Source: HXMU1420-13 sp963691715 (GTDB lineage Bacteria > Bacteroidota > Rhodothermia > Balneolales > Balneolaceae). Taken from it: a stretch of DNA of 64,000 nucleotides. Position numbers and translations under genes: made by a program. The stretch lies in assembly GCA_963691715.1 (NCBI GenBank), contig OY829281.1:310001-374000 (forward strand), in the 5' to 3' direction. How positions within the stretch are numbered: the first letter of the stretch is position 1; each line of letters begins with the position of its first letter. The notes under the pieces were generated by a model. It was not told where the DNA came from and made no database searches. It saw only the letters and a list, made by a program, of their open reading frames with translations. This document shows, piece by piece, positions 55,634 through 64,000 of the stretch.

Positions 55634-56977
55634 TCATGTCATATCTAAAGCAGAAACGAAGACAGGTTGTTTTAAAATTTCTTGCATATACTTATTTTTT
55701 TCTTCTTCAAGAGTTTCTTTTTCTAACTGAATAACCTTTGATCGTATAATCTCGTCTAGATCAAAGTTAGGCGTATTATTGTCATTCTCAGGTTCTATAT
55801 AAACCGATTCTTCTGAAATTTGATTGTTTGAGTCAATTATATCAAATGAATCATTATTCATGCTATTTTCATCAACGAAATCTGATTCTTCATTTTTAGA
55901 TTCAATATCTATGCTATTTATTTTTTGATGGTCTATATAGCGTACCATCAAGTCTGCATAAACTGATCCAACAATTGAATGAATAAATCCTAAATGATTA
56001 CCAATTTTCAACTGTTTGATTAGTTCCGATTCTGAATCTCCCCAAATCATACCTAAATTTATCCCGAATAGAGAACAACAATGGGACATTAATTCGGGGA
56101 TTAGATGATAATATCCTGGTTTATGCCAGGCATAATCAAAAGCTAAAAATTTTAAAACATCAGGCGGGAAAAGACGATTAGTAAATGGAATATATGGTAA
56201 AATATCACGCATTAACCAACCTTCTAATCCTGGATAGTCAACTAATTCCCAGTTAACGGGAGTAGCTCGAATACCACCAATAATTTGCCCTCTCTCTTTT
56301 TTCACAAAATAAAATCCTTTCCTAAAAACTTGATCTTCAAAATAGAATGAATAATTATGATAGAATGATTGTAAATGTTCTTTGACCTCGTCTATTTCAA
56401 ATTCAGAAATATTTGAAATAGTTTTTTTTTGTGTTGGATTAAATCTACTAAAGAGTAGTGTTTCTATTTTTCGAGTAGGTTCGAAACCCATTGAAATACA
56501 TAATTTTTTAGAGTTTATATTTGCAGATTCAACATAGGCATAAAATAGTCCGTTCTGCTTAAATTCAATGAATGGTTGCTCAAAATGACTGGTAATTTTA
56601 TTTGTTATCAATTCCCTTAGTTGCCCTTTCTTTGTTCTAGAAGAGACAGAAGGTTTAAAAGATTGCTTTTTTTTTGATTTAAAAGCATGAGCAATCGAGA
56701 GATAACGAACATATAACGTTCGCATTGATGTGTCACCATGAAAAACAGTACGATTTGATATTCCTACAGTACCGAGAACTCGTGTACCTTTTAAAATTTC
56801 AATAAATTGAATATGTGGCTGAGATTTCAATCTCGAGGCGATTTCTTGCTGTCGATAACGTAACTTGCCTTCAGTACCAAAAACCGTGTTTTTTAATAAA
56901 TTTGCGATGCGAGGAGATCCATGTTTACTAACTTTTACCTTTAGCCCATGATCGGATTCTATTTTATTTTCTTTATA
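55634..56977 (-). CDS. GNAT-like acyltransferase with acidic C-terminal tail
   Basis: A protein of about 447 residues; I use ATG 56977 (MYKENKIESDHGLK), while 57004 would add nine residues. The first about 160 residues read like a GNAT N-acyltransferase (VLGTVGISNRTVFHGD, YVRYLSIA, YAYVESANINSKKLCISMGF). A second GNAT-like half follows (GFYFVKKERGQIIGGIRATPVNWELVDYPG, MIWGDSESELIKQL). The last about 90 residues are acidic and low-complexity (NEESDFVDENS, EENDNN-type). No known substrate. It is convergent with rpoD and divergent from the kinase gene at 57059. Confidence 0.6.
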   Translation of the reverse strand, partial: YKENKIESDHGLKVKVSKHGSPRIANLLKNTVFGTEGKLRYRQQEIASRLKSQPHIQFIEILKGTRVLGTVGISNRTVFHGDTSMRTLYVRYLSIAHAFKSKKKQSFKPSVSSRTKKGQLRELITNKITSHFEQPFIEFKQNGLFYAYVESANINSKKLCISMGFEPTRKIETLLFSRFNPTQKKTISNISEFEIDEVKEHLQSFYHNYSFYFEDQVFRKGFYFVKKERGQIIGGIRATPVNWELVDYPGLEGWLMRDILPYIPFTNRLFPPDVLKFLAFDYAWHKPGYYHLIPELMSHCCSLFGINLGMIWGDSESELIKQLKIGNHLGFIHSIVGSVYADLMVRYIDHQKINSIDIESKNEESDFVDENSMNNDSFDIIDSNNQISEESVYIEPENDNNTPNFDLDEIIRSKVIQLEKETLEEEKNKYMQEILKQPVFVSALDMT

Positions 56978-57058
56978 CATAATTCTTAAAATAAAGCAAT
57001 CCATGATCTATTAAAACTTCATCTATTTTTAACACGCTTTTTACATTACTTTATAGTT

Positions 57059-59935
57059 ATGAAAACTTGTCTACTATTTGTTTACTTCTTTGTACTATCG
57101 AATTATTTAGTTGCACAAACCTTTCCATTTAGAACATATTCAATTGAAGATGGTTTAAGCGAATCTGTGGTGTATGATATTATCCAAGATTCTGATGGGT
57201 ATATATGGATGGCTACTGGTTTTGGGCTTAACAAATTTGATGGACTTGAATTTACAAAGTTCTTCGAGGATCATGGATTGGTTAACTCACAAACAAATAC
57301 GGTATATGAAGCAAGTGATGCTAAAATTTGGGTTGGAACAGAACAAGGTGCTCAATATATGATCGAAGACAGCATATACACAGATCCAAATTTAGGAGGT
57401 CTATTTTCTAAAAGTGTTATAAATATTTTTGAAGATTCAAATCAAACTTTATGGTTCGGAACAGAATCGGATGGTGTCTGGCGCTATTCTCAAGATGGTC
57501 AACTTAAAATCTATACAACAAGTGATGGATTAAGTGGTAATCAAGTTAGAGATATTACCGAAACAGCAGATGGCACTATTTGGTTTGCAACTAGAGATGG
57601 TCTAACAAGTCTTAAAGATAATAGATTTGATTCCTATTTTATGGAACAAGGCTTGCCAGAAAATAGAATTCGTGATTTAGAACCTGATCCTCAAAATGCG
57701 CAAATATTGTGGATTGCTACCAGAAATGGGATTTCAAAATTGGATGGAAATATTTTCACTAATTTTTCGGTCGAAAATGGATTGAATGATCCGCGGGTGA
57801 GAGACTTAACATGGCATGATAATGGAGATCTTTGGCTAGCAACTGAGGGTGGAGTGAGTAGATTCCGAGATGGAACGTTCAAGAATTATTTAACAAATGA
57901 AGGATTATCTGCTGAAATCATTAATTCTGCAATTACAGATCGTGAAGGAAATATCTGGTTTGGAACATTTGGGGGAGGAGCAAGTCTTTTTTTAGGAGCG
58001 TATTTCGAGAATTTTGATACAAACTCAGGCCTATCTAATAATTTAGTTACTTCAATAACAGAAGATGTAAATGGTTTAATTTGGATTGGAACATATGGTG
58101 GGGGGCTCATAGCTTATGAAAATAATAAATTTGAGTATTTCAGTACTGAAAATGGATTACCTGATAACAGAGTATATCATTTATCGACTGACAAAGCGGG
58201 TAGGACTTGGATAGGTATGCGTGACGGCTTGTCCTATTTTCAAAATGGAAGGCTTATACATTTAAATGATGAGGAATTTCCATTTAGAAAAATTCGAGGA
58301 GTGATGGAAGCTTCAAATGGTGATATATGGATTAGTACTTATGATGAAGGATTAGTATTAAAAAATGAAGAAGGATTTCAACAGTTTACTATAATGGAAG
58401 GCTTACCTAGTAATACAATTATATCTTCGGTTGAAGCAAATGATGGAACTATATGGATCGCAACATATGGTGGAGTTGCCCAATATAAAGAAAATAAATT
58501 TGTTGTGTATGACCTAAACGAAGGGGTTCCAAATAATGGAGTTATGGATCTATTAATTGACAAATCTGAAACCTTATGGATTTCAACTTTTGGAGGAGTA
58601 GCATGGTATGATGGTGTTAAATTTGTTGATATTACATTTGAAGATGGTTTACCAGGCAGAGTTTGTTATTTCATCGAACAAGATAGCCAAGGTATTTTTT
58701 GGATTGGCACGAATGCCGGTATAGCACGATTAGATATCGAAAAATATTATAGTACGATTCAAAGCGAAAGAGATGCGGCTATCCAAATTATTCAGCGAGA
58801 ACAAGGAATAATATCAGACGAAGCAAACTTAGGAGCTGTTTATGAAGATAAAAATGGTGAATTATGGTTTGGTACAATTGATGGAGTTTCAAAATTTAAT
58901 CCGATAGAATATAGAGGAAACCAAGTAGAGCCTTATGTAAAGTTAACAACATTTACTGCTTCAGGTAGAGCCTACGACCTCGAGCAAATAAACCTGAAAC
59001 ATGACCGCGATTTTGTTGAACTAACGTTTGCTGCAATCAATTTTACCGCCCCTGAATTAGTTAATTACAGATATAGAATAAAAGGTATTGATCCCGAATG
59101 GCAGTATACTAAAGAACGAATAGCCAAATATCCATCTCTTCCTTCTGGCAAATATACGTTTGAAGTTCAGGCTAGAAATTCAAGTGGAATATGGAGTTAT
59201 AATACTGCAAAATTAGATTTCATACTTCAACCTCCATATTGGATGTCATGGTGGTTCATAGGAATTTTGTTATCGATAATCGCTGGAATTGTAATGCTAA
59301 TTTATCGTAATAACCAAGCACTAAAAATGATAGATATTGAAAGAATGAGGGTAAGAATTGCGAGTGATTTACACGATGATGTGGGAGCAAGTTTAACTGA
59401 GGTTGCTCTACAATCTGATTTCCTTCAAGCAAGTAGCATGAACTCGGAATTCAAAAAGAGTCTATCTCAAATTGGGGAACAATGTCGAAAAATTGTTATT
59501 GCATTAGATGATATTGTTTGGTCCATTGATGCTCGTAATGATACACTTGGAGATCTTACTGATCGTATGCAAGATTATATATTAAATGTGTTAGAACCAT
59601 TGAACTTTGATGTTACTTACGACTTTGAACAGCTTAAGATGGAAAATCATATCCCGGTTCCAGTAAAAGAAAATTTGTATCTCATCTTTAAAGAGGCTAT
59701 AAACAATATTGCTAAATACTCAAATGGTGATGAAGTTAATATCAGAATGAACTCAAATACCAATAATTTTAAATTTACAATCCATGATAATGGGACAGTA
59801 GGAAAATCTAATAAGAAATCAGGACATGGATTACGTAACATGGAAATGCGAGCGAAAAGAATAGGTGGTAAAATCGATATTATTTCAAGTAATGGATTTA
59901 CAATAATTTTAACAGGTAAATTAAATCTTATATAG
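57059..59935 (+). CDS. Two-component sensor histidine kinase with periplasmic propeller
   Basis: A 958-residue hybrid-free sensor kinase of the Reg_prop/Y_Y_Y type. After a signal peptide (LLFVYFFVLSNYLVAQ), about a dozen two-component propeller repeats can be read (GYIWMATGFGLNKFDG, GTIWFATRDGLTSL, GNIWFGTFGGG and so on, to about 620). A Y_Y_Y domain follows (NYRYRIKGIDPEWQYT), one transmembrane helix (about 730-749), a HisKA_3 helix with phospho-His772 in SDLHDDVGASLTEV, and an HATPase_c domain (LIFKEAINNIAKYSNGD). Family relatives sense carbohydrates; the signal here is unknown. The response-regulator gene begins 13 bases after its stop. Confidence 0.93.
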   Translation: MKTCLLFVYFFVLSNYLVAQTFPFRTYSIEDGLSESVVYDIIQDSDGYIWMATGFGLNKFDGLEFTKFFEDHGLVNSQTNTVYEASDAKIWVGTEQGAQYMIEDSIYTDPNLGGLFSKSVINIFEDSNQTLWFGTESDGVWRYSQDGQLKIYTTSDGLSGNQVRDITETADGTIWFATRDGLTSLKDNRFDSYFMEQGLPENRIRDLEPDPQNAQILWIATRNGISKLDGNIFTNFSVENGLNDPRVRDLTWHDNGDLWLATEGGVSRFRDGTFKNYLTNEGLSAEIINSAITDREGNIWFGTFGGGASLFLGAYFENFDTNSGLSNNLVTSITEDVNGLIWIGTYGGGLIAYENNKFEYFSTENGLPDNRVYHLSTDKAGRTWIGMRDGLSYFQNGRLIHLNDEEFPFRKIRGVMEASNGDIWISTYDEGLVLKNEEGFQQFTIMEGLPSNTIISSVEANDGTIWIATYGGVAQYKENKFVVYDLNEGVPNNGVMDLLIDKSETLWISTFGGVAWYDGVKFVDITFEDGLPGRVCYFIEQDSQGIFWIGTNAGIARLDIEKYYSTIQSERDAAIQIIQREQGIISDEANLGAVYEDKNGELWFGTIDGVSKFNPIEYRGNQVEPYVKLTTFTASGRAYDLEQINLKHDRDFVELTFAAINFTAPELVNYRYRIKGIDPEWQYTKERIAKYPSLPSGKYTFEVQARNSSGIWSYNTAKLDFILQPPYWMSWWFIGILLSIIAGIVMLIYRNNQALKMIDIERMRVRIASDLHDDVGASLTEVALQSDFLQASSMNSEFKKSLSQIGEQCRKIVIALDDIVWSIDARNDTLGDLTDRMQDYILNVLEPLNFDVTYDFEQLKMENHIPVPVKENLYLIFKEAINNIAKYSNGDEVNIRMNSNTNNFKFTIHDNGTVGKSNKKSGHGLRNMEMRAKRIGGKIDIISSNGFTIILTGKLNLI

Positions 59936-59948
59936 AGAGGAAAATAAC

Positions 59949-60581
59949 ATGGCAATAGTTGGAATCGTAGAAGACAACAAGAAAATCAGGGATTTAATAC
60001 AAAGATACTTGGATATGCAAGATAATTTAAATTGCCCAGTTGCTACGGATACAGTCGAAGAAATGTTAGAGTTTTTAGAATTACATCGTCATCCAGATGT
60101 TCTATTGATGGATATACAACTTCCAGGAATGTCAGGGATTAAAGGTATGGAGATCATCAAATCAAAGTATCCCGAGATTGATATAATTATGTTAACGGTA
60201 TACCATGATTCACATAAAATATTTGATTCTTTGAAAGCAGGTGCATCAGGTTATTTACTTAAACATACTTCTCTTCCAGAAATAAAAGGATCAATCGAAA
60301 ACTTATTAAAAGGAGGAGCGCCTATGTCGCCTCAAATTGCTAGAAAAGTAATAACTCACTTTAATAATCAGACACCAAGAAAGTCCGAAGATAGTATGCT
60401 TACATCTAGAGAGCAAGATATTGTAAATGGATTAGTAGATGGTTTAAGCTATAAAATGATCGCAGACCGATTAGATATTTCTATTGATACTGTTAGAGCT
60501 CATATTCGAAACATATATAAAAAATTGCATGTCAATTCAAAAGCTGAAGTAATTGCAAAGTCGTTAAGAGGAGAAATTTGA
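59949..60581 (+). CDS. NarL/LuxR-family response regulator
   Basis: A 210-residue DNA-binding response regulator. The receiver domain (1-125) has the phospho-acceptor Asp55 in VLLMDIQLPGMSGI, Thr in IIMLTVYHDS and Lys in GYLLKHTS. The LuxR helix-turn-helix is at the C-terminus (LTSREQDIVNGLVDGLSYK, then IADRLDISIDTVRAHIRNIYKKL). It pairs with the sensor kinase immediately upstream (13 bases), forming a two-gene system. Its targets are unknown; the lipoprotein and barrel genes that follow on the same strand are candidates. Confidence 0.95.
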   Translation: MAIVGIVEDNKKIRDLIQRYLDMQDNLNCPVATDTVEEMLEFLELHRHPDVLLMDIQLPGMSGIKGMEIIKSKYPEIDIIMLTVYHDSHKIFDSLKAGASGYLLKHTSLPEIKGSIENLLKGGAPMSPQIARKVITHFNNQTPRKSEDSMLTSREQDIVNGLVDGLSYKMIADRLDISIDTVRAHIRNIYKKLHVNSKAEVIAKSLRGEI

Positions 60582-60662
60582 ACTCCTAACATTAATATGT
60601 GATTTTATTTTTTAGGATTAACTGTGAAATTGAAATATAAATCATCATTTCAAGAAATCGTT

Positions 60663-61943
60663 ATGAAAGATCTAATAATTTTACCGAACATCATACTAAT
60701 AACCTTCTCTTTTATTCTTTCTGGATGTTATACCCAGCTTCAGAGTTTAGATTACTCAAAGCCAACATATAGAAATCATTCATGGGATTCTTACCCAAAT
60801 TCTAATTCTCCTGAAGATCTTATTGTTTCAAATGCGCATGATAGTACATATAATGACGAAGAATATGTAACTGAAGAGGATTTACAAGAAAATGGCATAT
60901 TTTATAAAAACTATGAAATAGCTGATTGGTATGAAGATAATTATGCAGACAAAATTTACTGGGAGGGCTACAATGATGGTTTTGAAGAAGGTTACAGTGA
61001 TGGATATAGTGATGCAATTGATGATTATTGGGATGATCATTTCTATAGCTTGAGATACACCCGCTACAAGTACAATCGAATTGGGTGGCACTTTGGATGG
61101 AGAAGTTACTTAGCATTCAGTTATAACCCATATTATTACAACGACTTCTATTGGAATGGGTATTACGCTGGAGGTTATTGGATAGGATTTAGTTATCCAA
61201 TTTGGGGGGGTTATGATCCTTATTATTATGGAGGTTGGGGCTACCATAGATATTCATACAATAGAAATCTGGTTGTGATCTACAATGATTACCATCGAGT
61301 AGATCGTTCAAGAAACAACCGACATTATAATGAACCTCGTAGTACAGGGTTAATAAGTAGAGGAAATGGACAGAATAATGAGGTGATTAACAGATCAAGG
61401 AATACTGATAGATCTATACAATCAAATAATAATGGAAGAAATAGAAATAATACAGTCATAACTAGAAGATCGAGATCTAATTCTGAGACAACCGTTAGGA
61501 ATACTGGACGCACTAGATCAACCAATAACAATTCCGTGAGAACAAATAGATCTGGTACTGGACAAACTAGAGATCTAAATAATACGAGAACATCAAGAAC
61601 AAGATCATCTAGTGTTACTAATAGGTCTAGGTCAAATAATAATTCGTCAAATGTGAGGAGTAATTCTGGATCAAGAACCCGGTCGTCGGAGTCCGTTAGA
61701 TCAAATAATTCCAGATCGAATAATAGTTCGTCAAATGTGAGGAGTAATTCTGGATCAAGAACCCGGTCATCGGAATCTGTTAGATCGAATAGTAATTCTA
61801 GATCAAATAATAGTTCTAATGCTAGAAGTAGTAGTACAAGGTCGGGTAGTAACAGATCAACTGTTAGAAGCTCAGATTCTAGTAGATCTCGTTCCTCCAA
61901 TACACGTTCTTCTTCTAAAAAGAGTAGATCTAAGAATAATTAG
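60663..61943 (+). CDS. Lipoprotein with Tyr/Trp/Gly-rich middle and Arg/Ser/Asn-rich repeat tail
   Basis: A 426-residue lipoprotein. I start it at ATG 60663, which gives a compact signal with lipobox LSGC (Cys22); a GTG at 60624 is possible. Residues about 25-115 are acidic. Residues 115-215 are packed with Tyr, Trp and Gly (NGYYAGGYWIGF, GGYDPYYYGGWG). The last about 200 residues are almost only Arg, Ser, Asn and Thr, with an 84-base tandem repeat coding NSGSRTRSSESVRSN units. It should sit on the cell surface with a strongly basic disordered tail. No family is recognised. It lies 81 bases after the response-regulator gene. Confidence 0.78.
   Translation: MKDLIILPNIILITFSFILSGCYTQLQSLDYSKPTYRNHSWDSYPNSNSPEDLIVSNAHDSTYNDEEYVTEEDLQENGIFYKNYEIADWYEDNYADKIYWEGYNDGFEEGYSDGYSDAIDDYWDDHFYSLRYTRYKYNRIGWHFGWRSYLAFSYNPYYYNDFYWNGYYAGGYWIGFSYPIWGGYDPYYYGGWGYHRYSYNRNLVVIYNDYHRVDRSRNNRHYNEPRSTGLISRGNGQNNEVINRSRNTDRSIQSNNNGRNRNNTVITRRSRSNSETTVRNTGRTRSTNNNSVRTNRSGTGQTRDLNNTRTSRTRSSSVTNRSRSNNNSSNVRSNSGSRTRSSESVRSNNSRSNNSSSNVRSNSGSRTRSSESVRSNSNSRSNNSSNARSSSTRSGSNRSTVRSSDSSRSRSSNTRSSSKKSRSKNN
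61632..61799 (+). repeat. 84-bp in-frame tandem repeat in the R/S/N-rich tail
   Basis: Two 84-base copies (61632-61715, 61716-61799), with about 40 consecutive identical bases in the core, encode 28-residue units. A degenerate third copy begins near 61803 after a 3-base shift. The period is a multiple of three, so copy number can change without a frameshift. Confidence 0.85.
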
Positions 61944-61981
61944 ATTTTACAAAGGGATATAAATTTTTTGAATTCAGATAT

Positions 61982-63511
61982 ATGCGATTACTTCAAACAG
62001 CATTACTAATATTATTTCTTAATAATCTGGTATTTGCACAGGATGGTGTAAATCAACTTAATTATTCTTCTTTAGCTCAACAAATTATACAAACGAACAT
62101 TAATGGAGATCCACAATCAAGTATCCTTCCTTCAGTTGCAATAGACAATGGATATGGGAGTTTTCTTGAAAATCCAGCTGTTATGGCTCTTATTAACGAT
62201 TCGTATTTTAGCATGGGGTACTTAGTAAATCATGGAGAAAATAATAGTTCCTTTAATAATACTTCTTCATCTATAGACGGAAAAATAGGTGAATTTAGTA
62301 ACATAGGGTTAGTTTATTCTGCTCCAACAACTCAAGGTAGCCTCGTGATTGGTGGTGGATATACTATTAATAATACAACTAATAGGAAAAACTTGCTTTC
62401 ATCTGAAAACACTAATACCACAATAACTGATACCTTCAAAGATATAAATTCTTCCTACCACGATATTGCTTTCGAAACGTATGCAATTGATTATATGGAT
62501 GTTGAGCAAACTAGTCTTGAATCAATTTTTAGGATCGGCTTTGATGAGGGCAATTTTCCAGGAATTTATCAAGATGTAGAAATAACCCAGCAAAGCACTG
62601 TAGGCGAACTTTCAATATTTGGAGCAGTTGAATTTCAGAAGAATCTATTTTTTGGAATTTCTTTAGCACTTGTTTCAGGAAATTATAGTTATAGTCGTGA
62701 TTTTTTAGAACGAGATTTAAATAATGTATATAACGGAGATTTTCTTTTTCAGGATGATAATGGACTAAATGGGACTGATATCGATGCAATGTTACTGCAT
62801 GATGAAATCGAATCAGAAATACTAGGTTCAAGTGTACGAACTGGATTAGTATATAAAGTAATGCCTTATTTGAATCTAGGAATCAGCTATGCATTTCCGA
62901 ATAAATATTTTATTACTGAAGATTATTATTCATTTATAAGAACAAGCTTTGATGATACATCAATAAGTGAAGATTATTTTGAAGGTGATTTTACATATGA
63001 AGTGAAGCGTCCTAGTCAACTAAATCTTGGCTTAGCACTTGTAAATATTGCTGGTTTCACTATCTCTGGATCAGTAGAACTAATAGATTATAGAAATACA
63101 GAAGTTACTCTTACATCAGATCCAGATCTAAGTTTTGAAGATATCAGTATTCTAAGAGATGAGGAAAATTTGATGGCTAAACAAATAAACAGAGACTATA
63201 ATAGTGTCGTAAATGTTAAAGCAGGAATAAAATACAAAATTAATAATGCTGAGGAATTTCGGGTTGGTTTCACCTCTTACCCTGGTAGAAGAAATAGTTT
63301 TAGTGCAGACCGGAATATATTTTCAATAGGTTTGGGTATCCCTGTATCAAGAGATATTTCGATAGATATTAGTTCACAATATTCACGATGGAATGATCGT
63401 TCTATAATTTATGAATACTTCGATAGCGAGGCTGGTCAAGTTAGAAATGAAACAATTACAGAAGATCTTACACAATTAAATATTCTGATTGGGCTAAAGT
63501 TTAAATTTTAA
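61982..63511 (+). CDS. Outer-membrane beta-barrel protein (OmpP1/FadL-like)
   Basis: A 509-residue exported protein: signal peptide 1-19 (LLQTALLILFLNNLVFAQ), then a long beta-rich body with alternating hydrophobic strands and the FadL-like start FLENPAVMALINDSYFSMGY. The final strand ends in aromatic Phe (LNILIGLKFKF), the signature read by BAM. The motif LNLGLALVNIAGFTISGSVE is typical of such transport barrels. It may carry hydrophobic substrates across the outer membrane. It follows the lipoprotein by 38 bases and is closed by the terminator at 63557, so the two form an operon. Confidence 0.85.
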   Translation: MRLLQTALLILFLNNLVFAQDGVNQLNYSSLAQQIIQTNINGDPQSSILPSVAIDNGYGSFLENPAVMALINDSYFSMGYLVNHGENNSSFNNTSSSIDGKIGEFSNIGLVYSAPTTQGSLVIGGGYTINNTTNRKNLLSSENTNTTITDTFKDINSSYHDIAFETYAIDYMDVEQTSLESIFRIGFDEGNFPGIYQDVEITQQSTVGELSIFGAVEFQKNLFFGISLALVSGNYSYSRDFLERDLNNVYNGDFLFQDDNGLNGTDIDAMLLHDEIESEILGSSVRTGLVYKVMPYLNLGISYAFPNKYFITEDYYSFIRTSFDDTSISEDYFEGDFTYEVKRPSQLNLGLALVNIAGFTISGSVELIDYRNTEVTLTSDPDLSFEDISILRDEENLMAKQINRDYNSVVNVKAGIKYKINNAEEFRVGFTSYPGRRNSFSADRNIFSIGLGIPVSRDISIDISSQYSRWNDRSIIYEYFDSEAGQVRNETITEDLTQLNILIGLKFKF

Positions 63512-63556
63512 TAAGTCTATTAAGATATAATTAATATTCTCCATTAAAAGGTTTAG

Positions 63557-63590
63557 GCAGATTCTTTATGATAAAGGTTCTGCTTTTTTT
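63557..63590 (+). terminator. Intrinsic terminator after the outer-membrane barrel gene
   Basis: GCAGA (63557-63561) pairs with TCTGC (63579-63583) and CTTTA with TAAAG inside it, separated by a small internal loop, followed by seven T (63584-63590). It overlaps the stop codon of the convergent permease gene by two bases. Confidence 0.85.
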
Positions 63591-64000
63591 AACCTTCCTG
63601 TCTAAGTATTTCTAAAGGTGGTTTGGCGTGTATACCTCTTGTATTTAGCAATCCAATCAGCAATACAAATATTACAAGCAATGCTATTTCAATACCTAAT
63701 ATTGTAAAATTTGGGATGAATTCGATTCCAAAATAGAAATAGCCAATTAGCCAACTAGTTGCAATTGATAAAGAAATGCCAATAAAAGCGGCAAGAATTC
63801 CAAGGAAAGCATATTCAATAATTTGAATTTTAATTACTTGTATTTGTTTTGCTCCAAGAGTTCTTAAAAGAACAGATTCACGTATTCTTTGGTATCTACT
63901 TGTTGCAGCTGAACCTGCTAATACAATCAGACCCGTAATAATGCTAAATAAACCAATAAACTGAATAACAAAGGTGATTCTATCTAAAAAAGCACGAATA
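63589..64000 (-). CDS. FtsX-like ABC permease, C-terminal end only
   Basis: The last 136 codons plus stop (TAA) of a minus-strand gene whose start lies beyond the window. It shows the C-terminal FtsX domain of MacB/LolCE-type ABC permeases: three hydrophobic helices (IGLFSIITGLIVLAGSA, YAFLGILAAFIGISLSIA, ALLVIFVLLIGLLN) and the hallmark RIRESVLLRTLGAKQIQV between the first two. It ends KPPLEILRQEG, as usual for this family. The nucleotide-binding partner is not in view, so whether it exports lipoproteins, peptides or another substrate is open. Confidence 0.88.
   Translation of the reverse strand, partial: IRAFLDRITFVIQFIGLFSIITGLIVLAGSAATSRYQRIRESVLLRTLGAKQIQVIKIQIIEYAFLGILAAFIGISLSIATSWLIGYFYFGIEFIPNFTILGIEIALLVIFVLLIGLLNTRGIHAKPPLEILRQEG

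Noticed and set aside
56480..56500. A TTCGAAACC stretch resembling a tRNA T-arm
   Set aside because: It codes MGFEPT in the GNAT-like gene and no cloverleaf surrounds it.
61325..61900. A 191-codon minus-strand ORF opposite the lipoprotein tail
   Set aside because: Its Leu/Asp-only composition is the mirror of the Arg/Ser/Asn repeat on the other strand; it has no independent signal.
1..64000. Search for CRISPR arrays, insertion sequences, prophage genes, rRNA or tRNA genes
   Set aside because: No direct-repeat/spacer pattern, transposase, integrase, phage structural gene or RNA gene was seen by eye.

Overview
The window is an AT-rich bacterial chromosome segment with no sign of phage, transposon, CRISPR or rRNA/tRNA genes. 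It looks like a marine member of the Bacteroidota/Balneolota branch, most likely Balneolaceae-like. The pointers are C-terminal sorting domains with the YPNPFNP/FPNPFNP signature on two secreted proteins (type IX secretion cargo), a Lacal_2735-type small protein, a short RpoD of 284 residues, Y_Y_Y/two-component propeller sensor kinases, LVIVD-repeat and DUF305 lipoproteins, and a fused E2-E1 2-oxoglutarate dehydrogenase. The lineage call is inference from gene content.

Layout. 1-2346: truncated pdxB (minus), divergent from a pyrimidine-nucleoside phosphorylase. 2421-8423: a same-strand run of PspA, a short PspA-like paralogue, a two-TM coiled-coil protein, an enoyl-CoA hydratase, a CNNM/CorC-type membrane protein and a two-module AAA ATPase. 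I read this as a candidate ESCRT-III/Vps4-like envelope module. 8424-11765: small minus-strand genes (Lacal_2735 protein, SGNH hydrolase, GGCT, azurin) around a ThuA protein. 11923-22366: core metabolism and information genes (pheA, xseA, a thioesterase, pyrC-tsaB, accD, a DPP-IV-like peptidase, obgE-dprA). 22354-32605: DUF885 peptidase, acidic secreted protein, phosphosugar mutase, DUF305 plus LVIVD lipoproteins, DUF985 cupin, DUF3109-rpoN.

32598-39282: secreted GH16 glucanase and a 926-residue BNR/VPS10-like propeller, both with sorting tails, plus a DNA-glycosylase-like protein and a thioredoxin-fold protein. 39363-49588: aminotransferase plus semialdehyde dehydrogenase operon, SDR plus cupin, S10 carboxypeptidase, vWA lipoprotein and the 1213-residue Kgd-type enzyme. 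49981-55530: oligoendopeptidase F, a GAF plus degenerate-GGDEF protein overlapping deoB, and rpoD. 55634-63511: GNAT-like protein, sensor kinase and response regulator, an R/S/N-rich repeat lipoprotein and an outer-membrane barrel protein. 63589-64000: the C-terminal end of an FtsX-like permease.

Points most worth follow-up: the PspA / mini-PspA / AAA cluster; AccD lacking all four zinc-ribbon cysteines, behind a possibly structured leader; an orphan plus-strand terminator at 11234-11283; a Met/His-rich double DUF305 protein; and the GAF/degenerate-GGDEF protein. Nearly all functional calls come from reading motifs by eye; no database search was possible.
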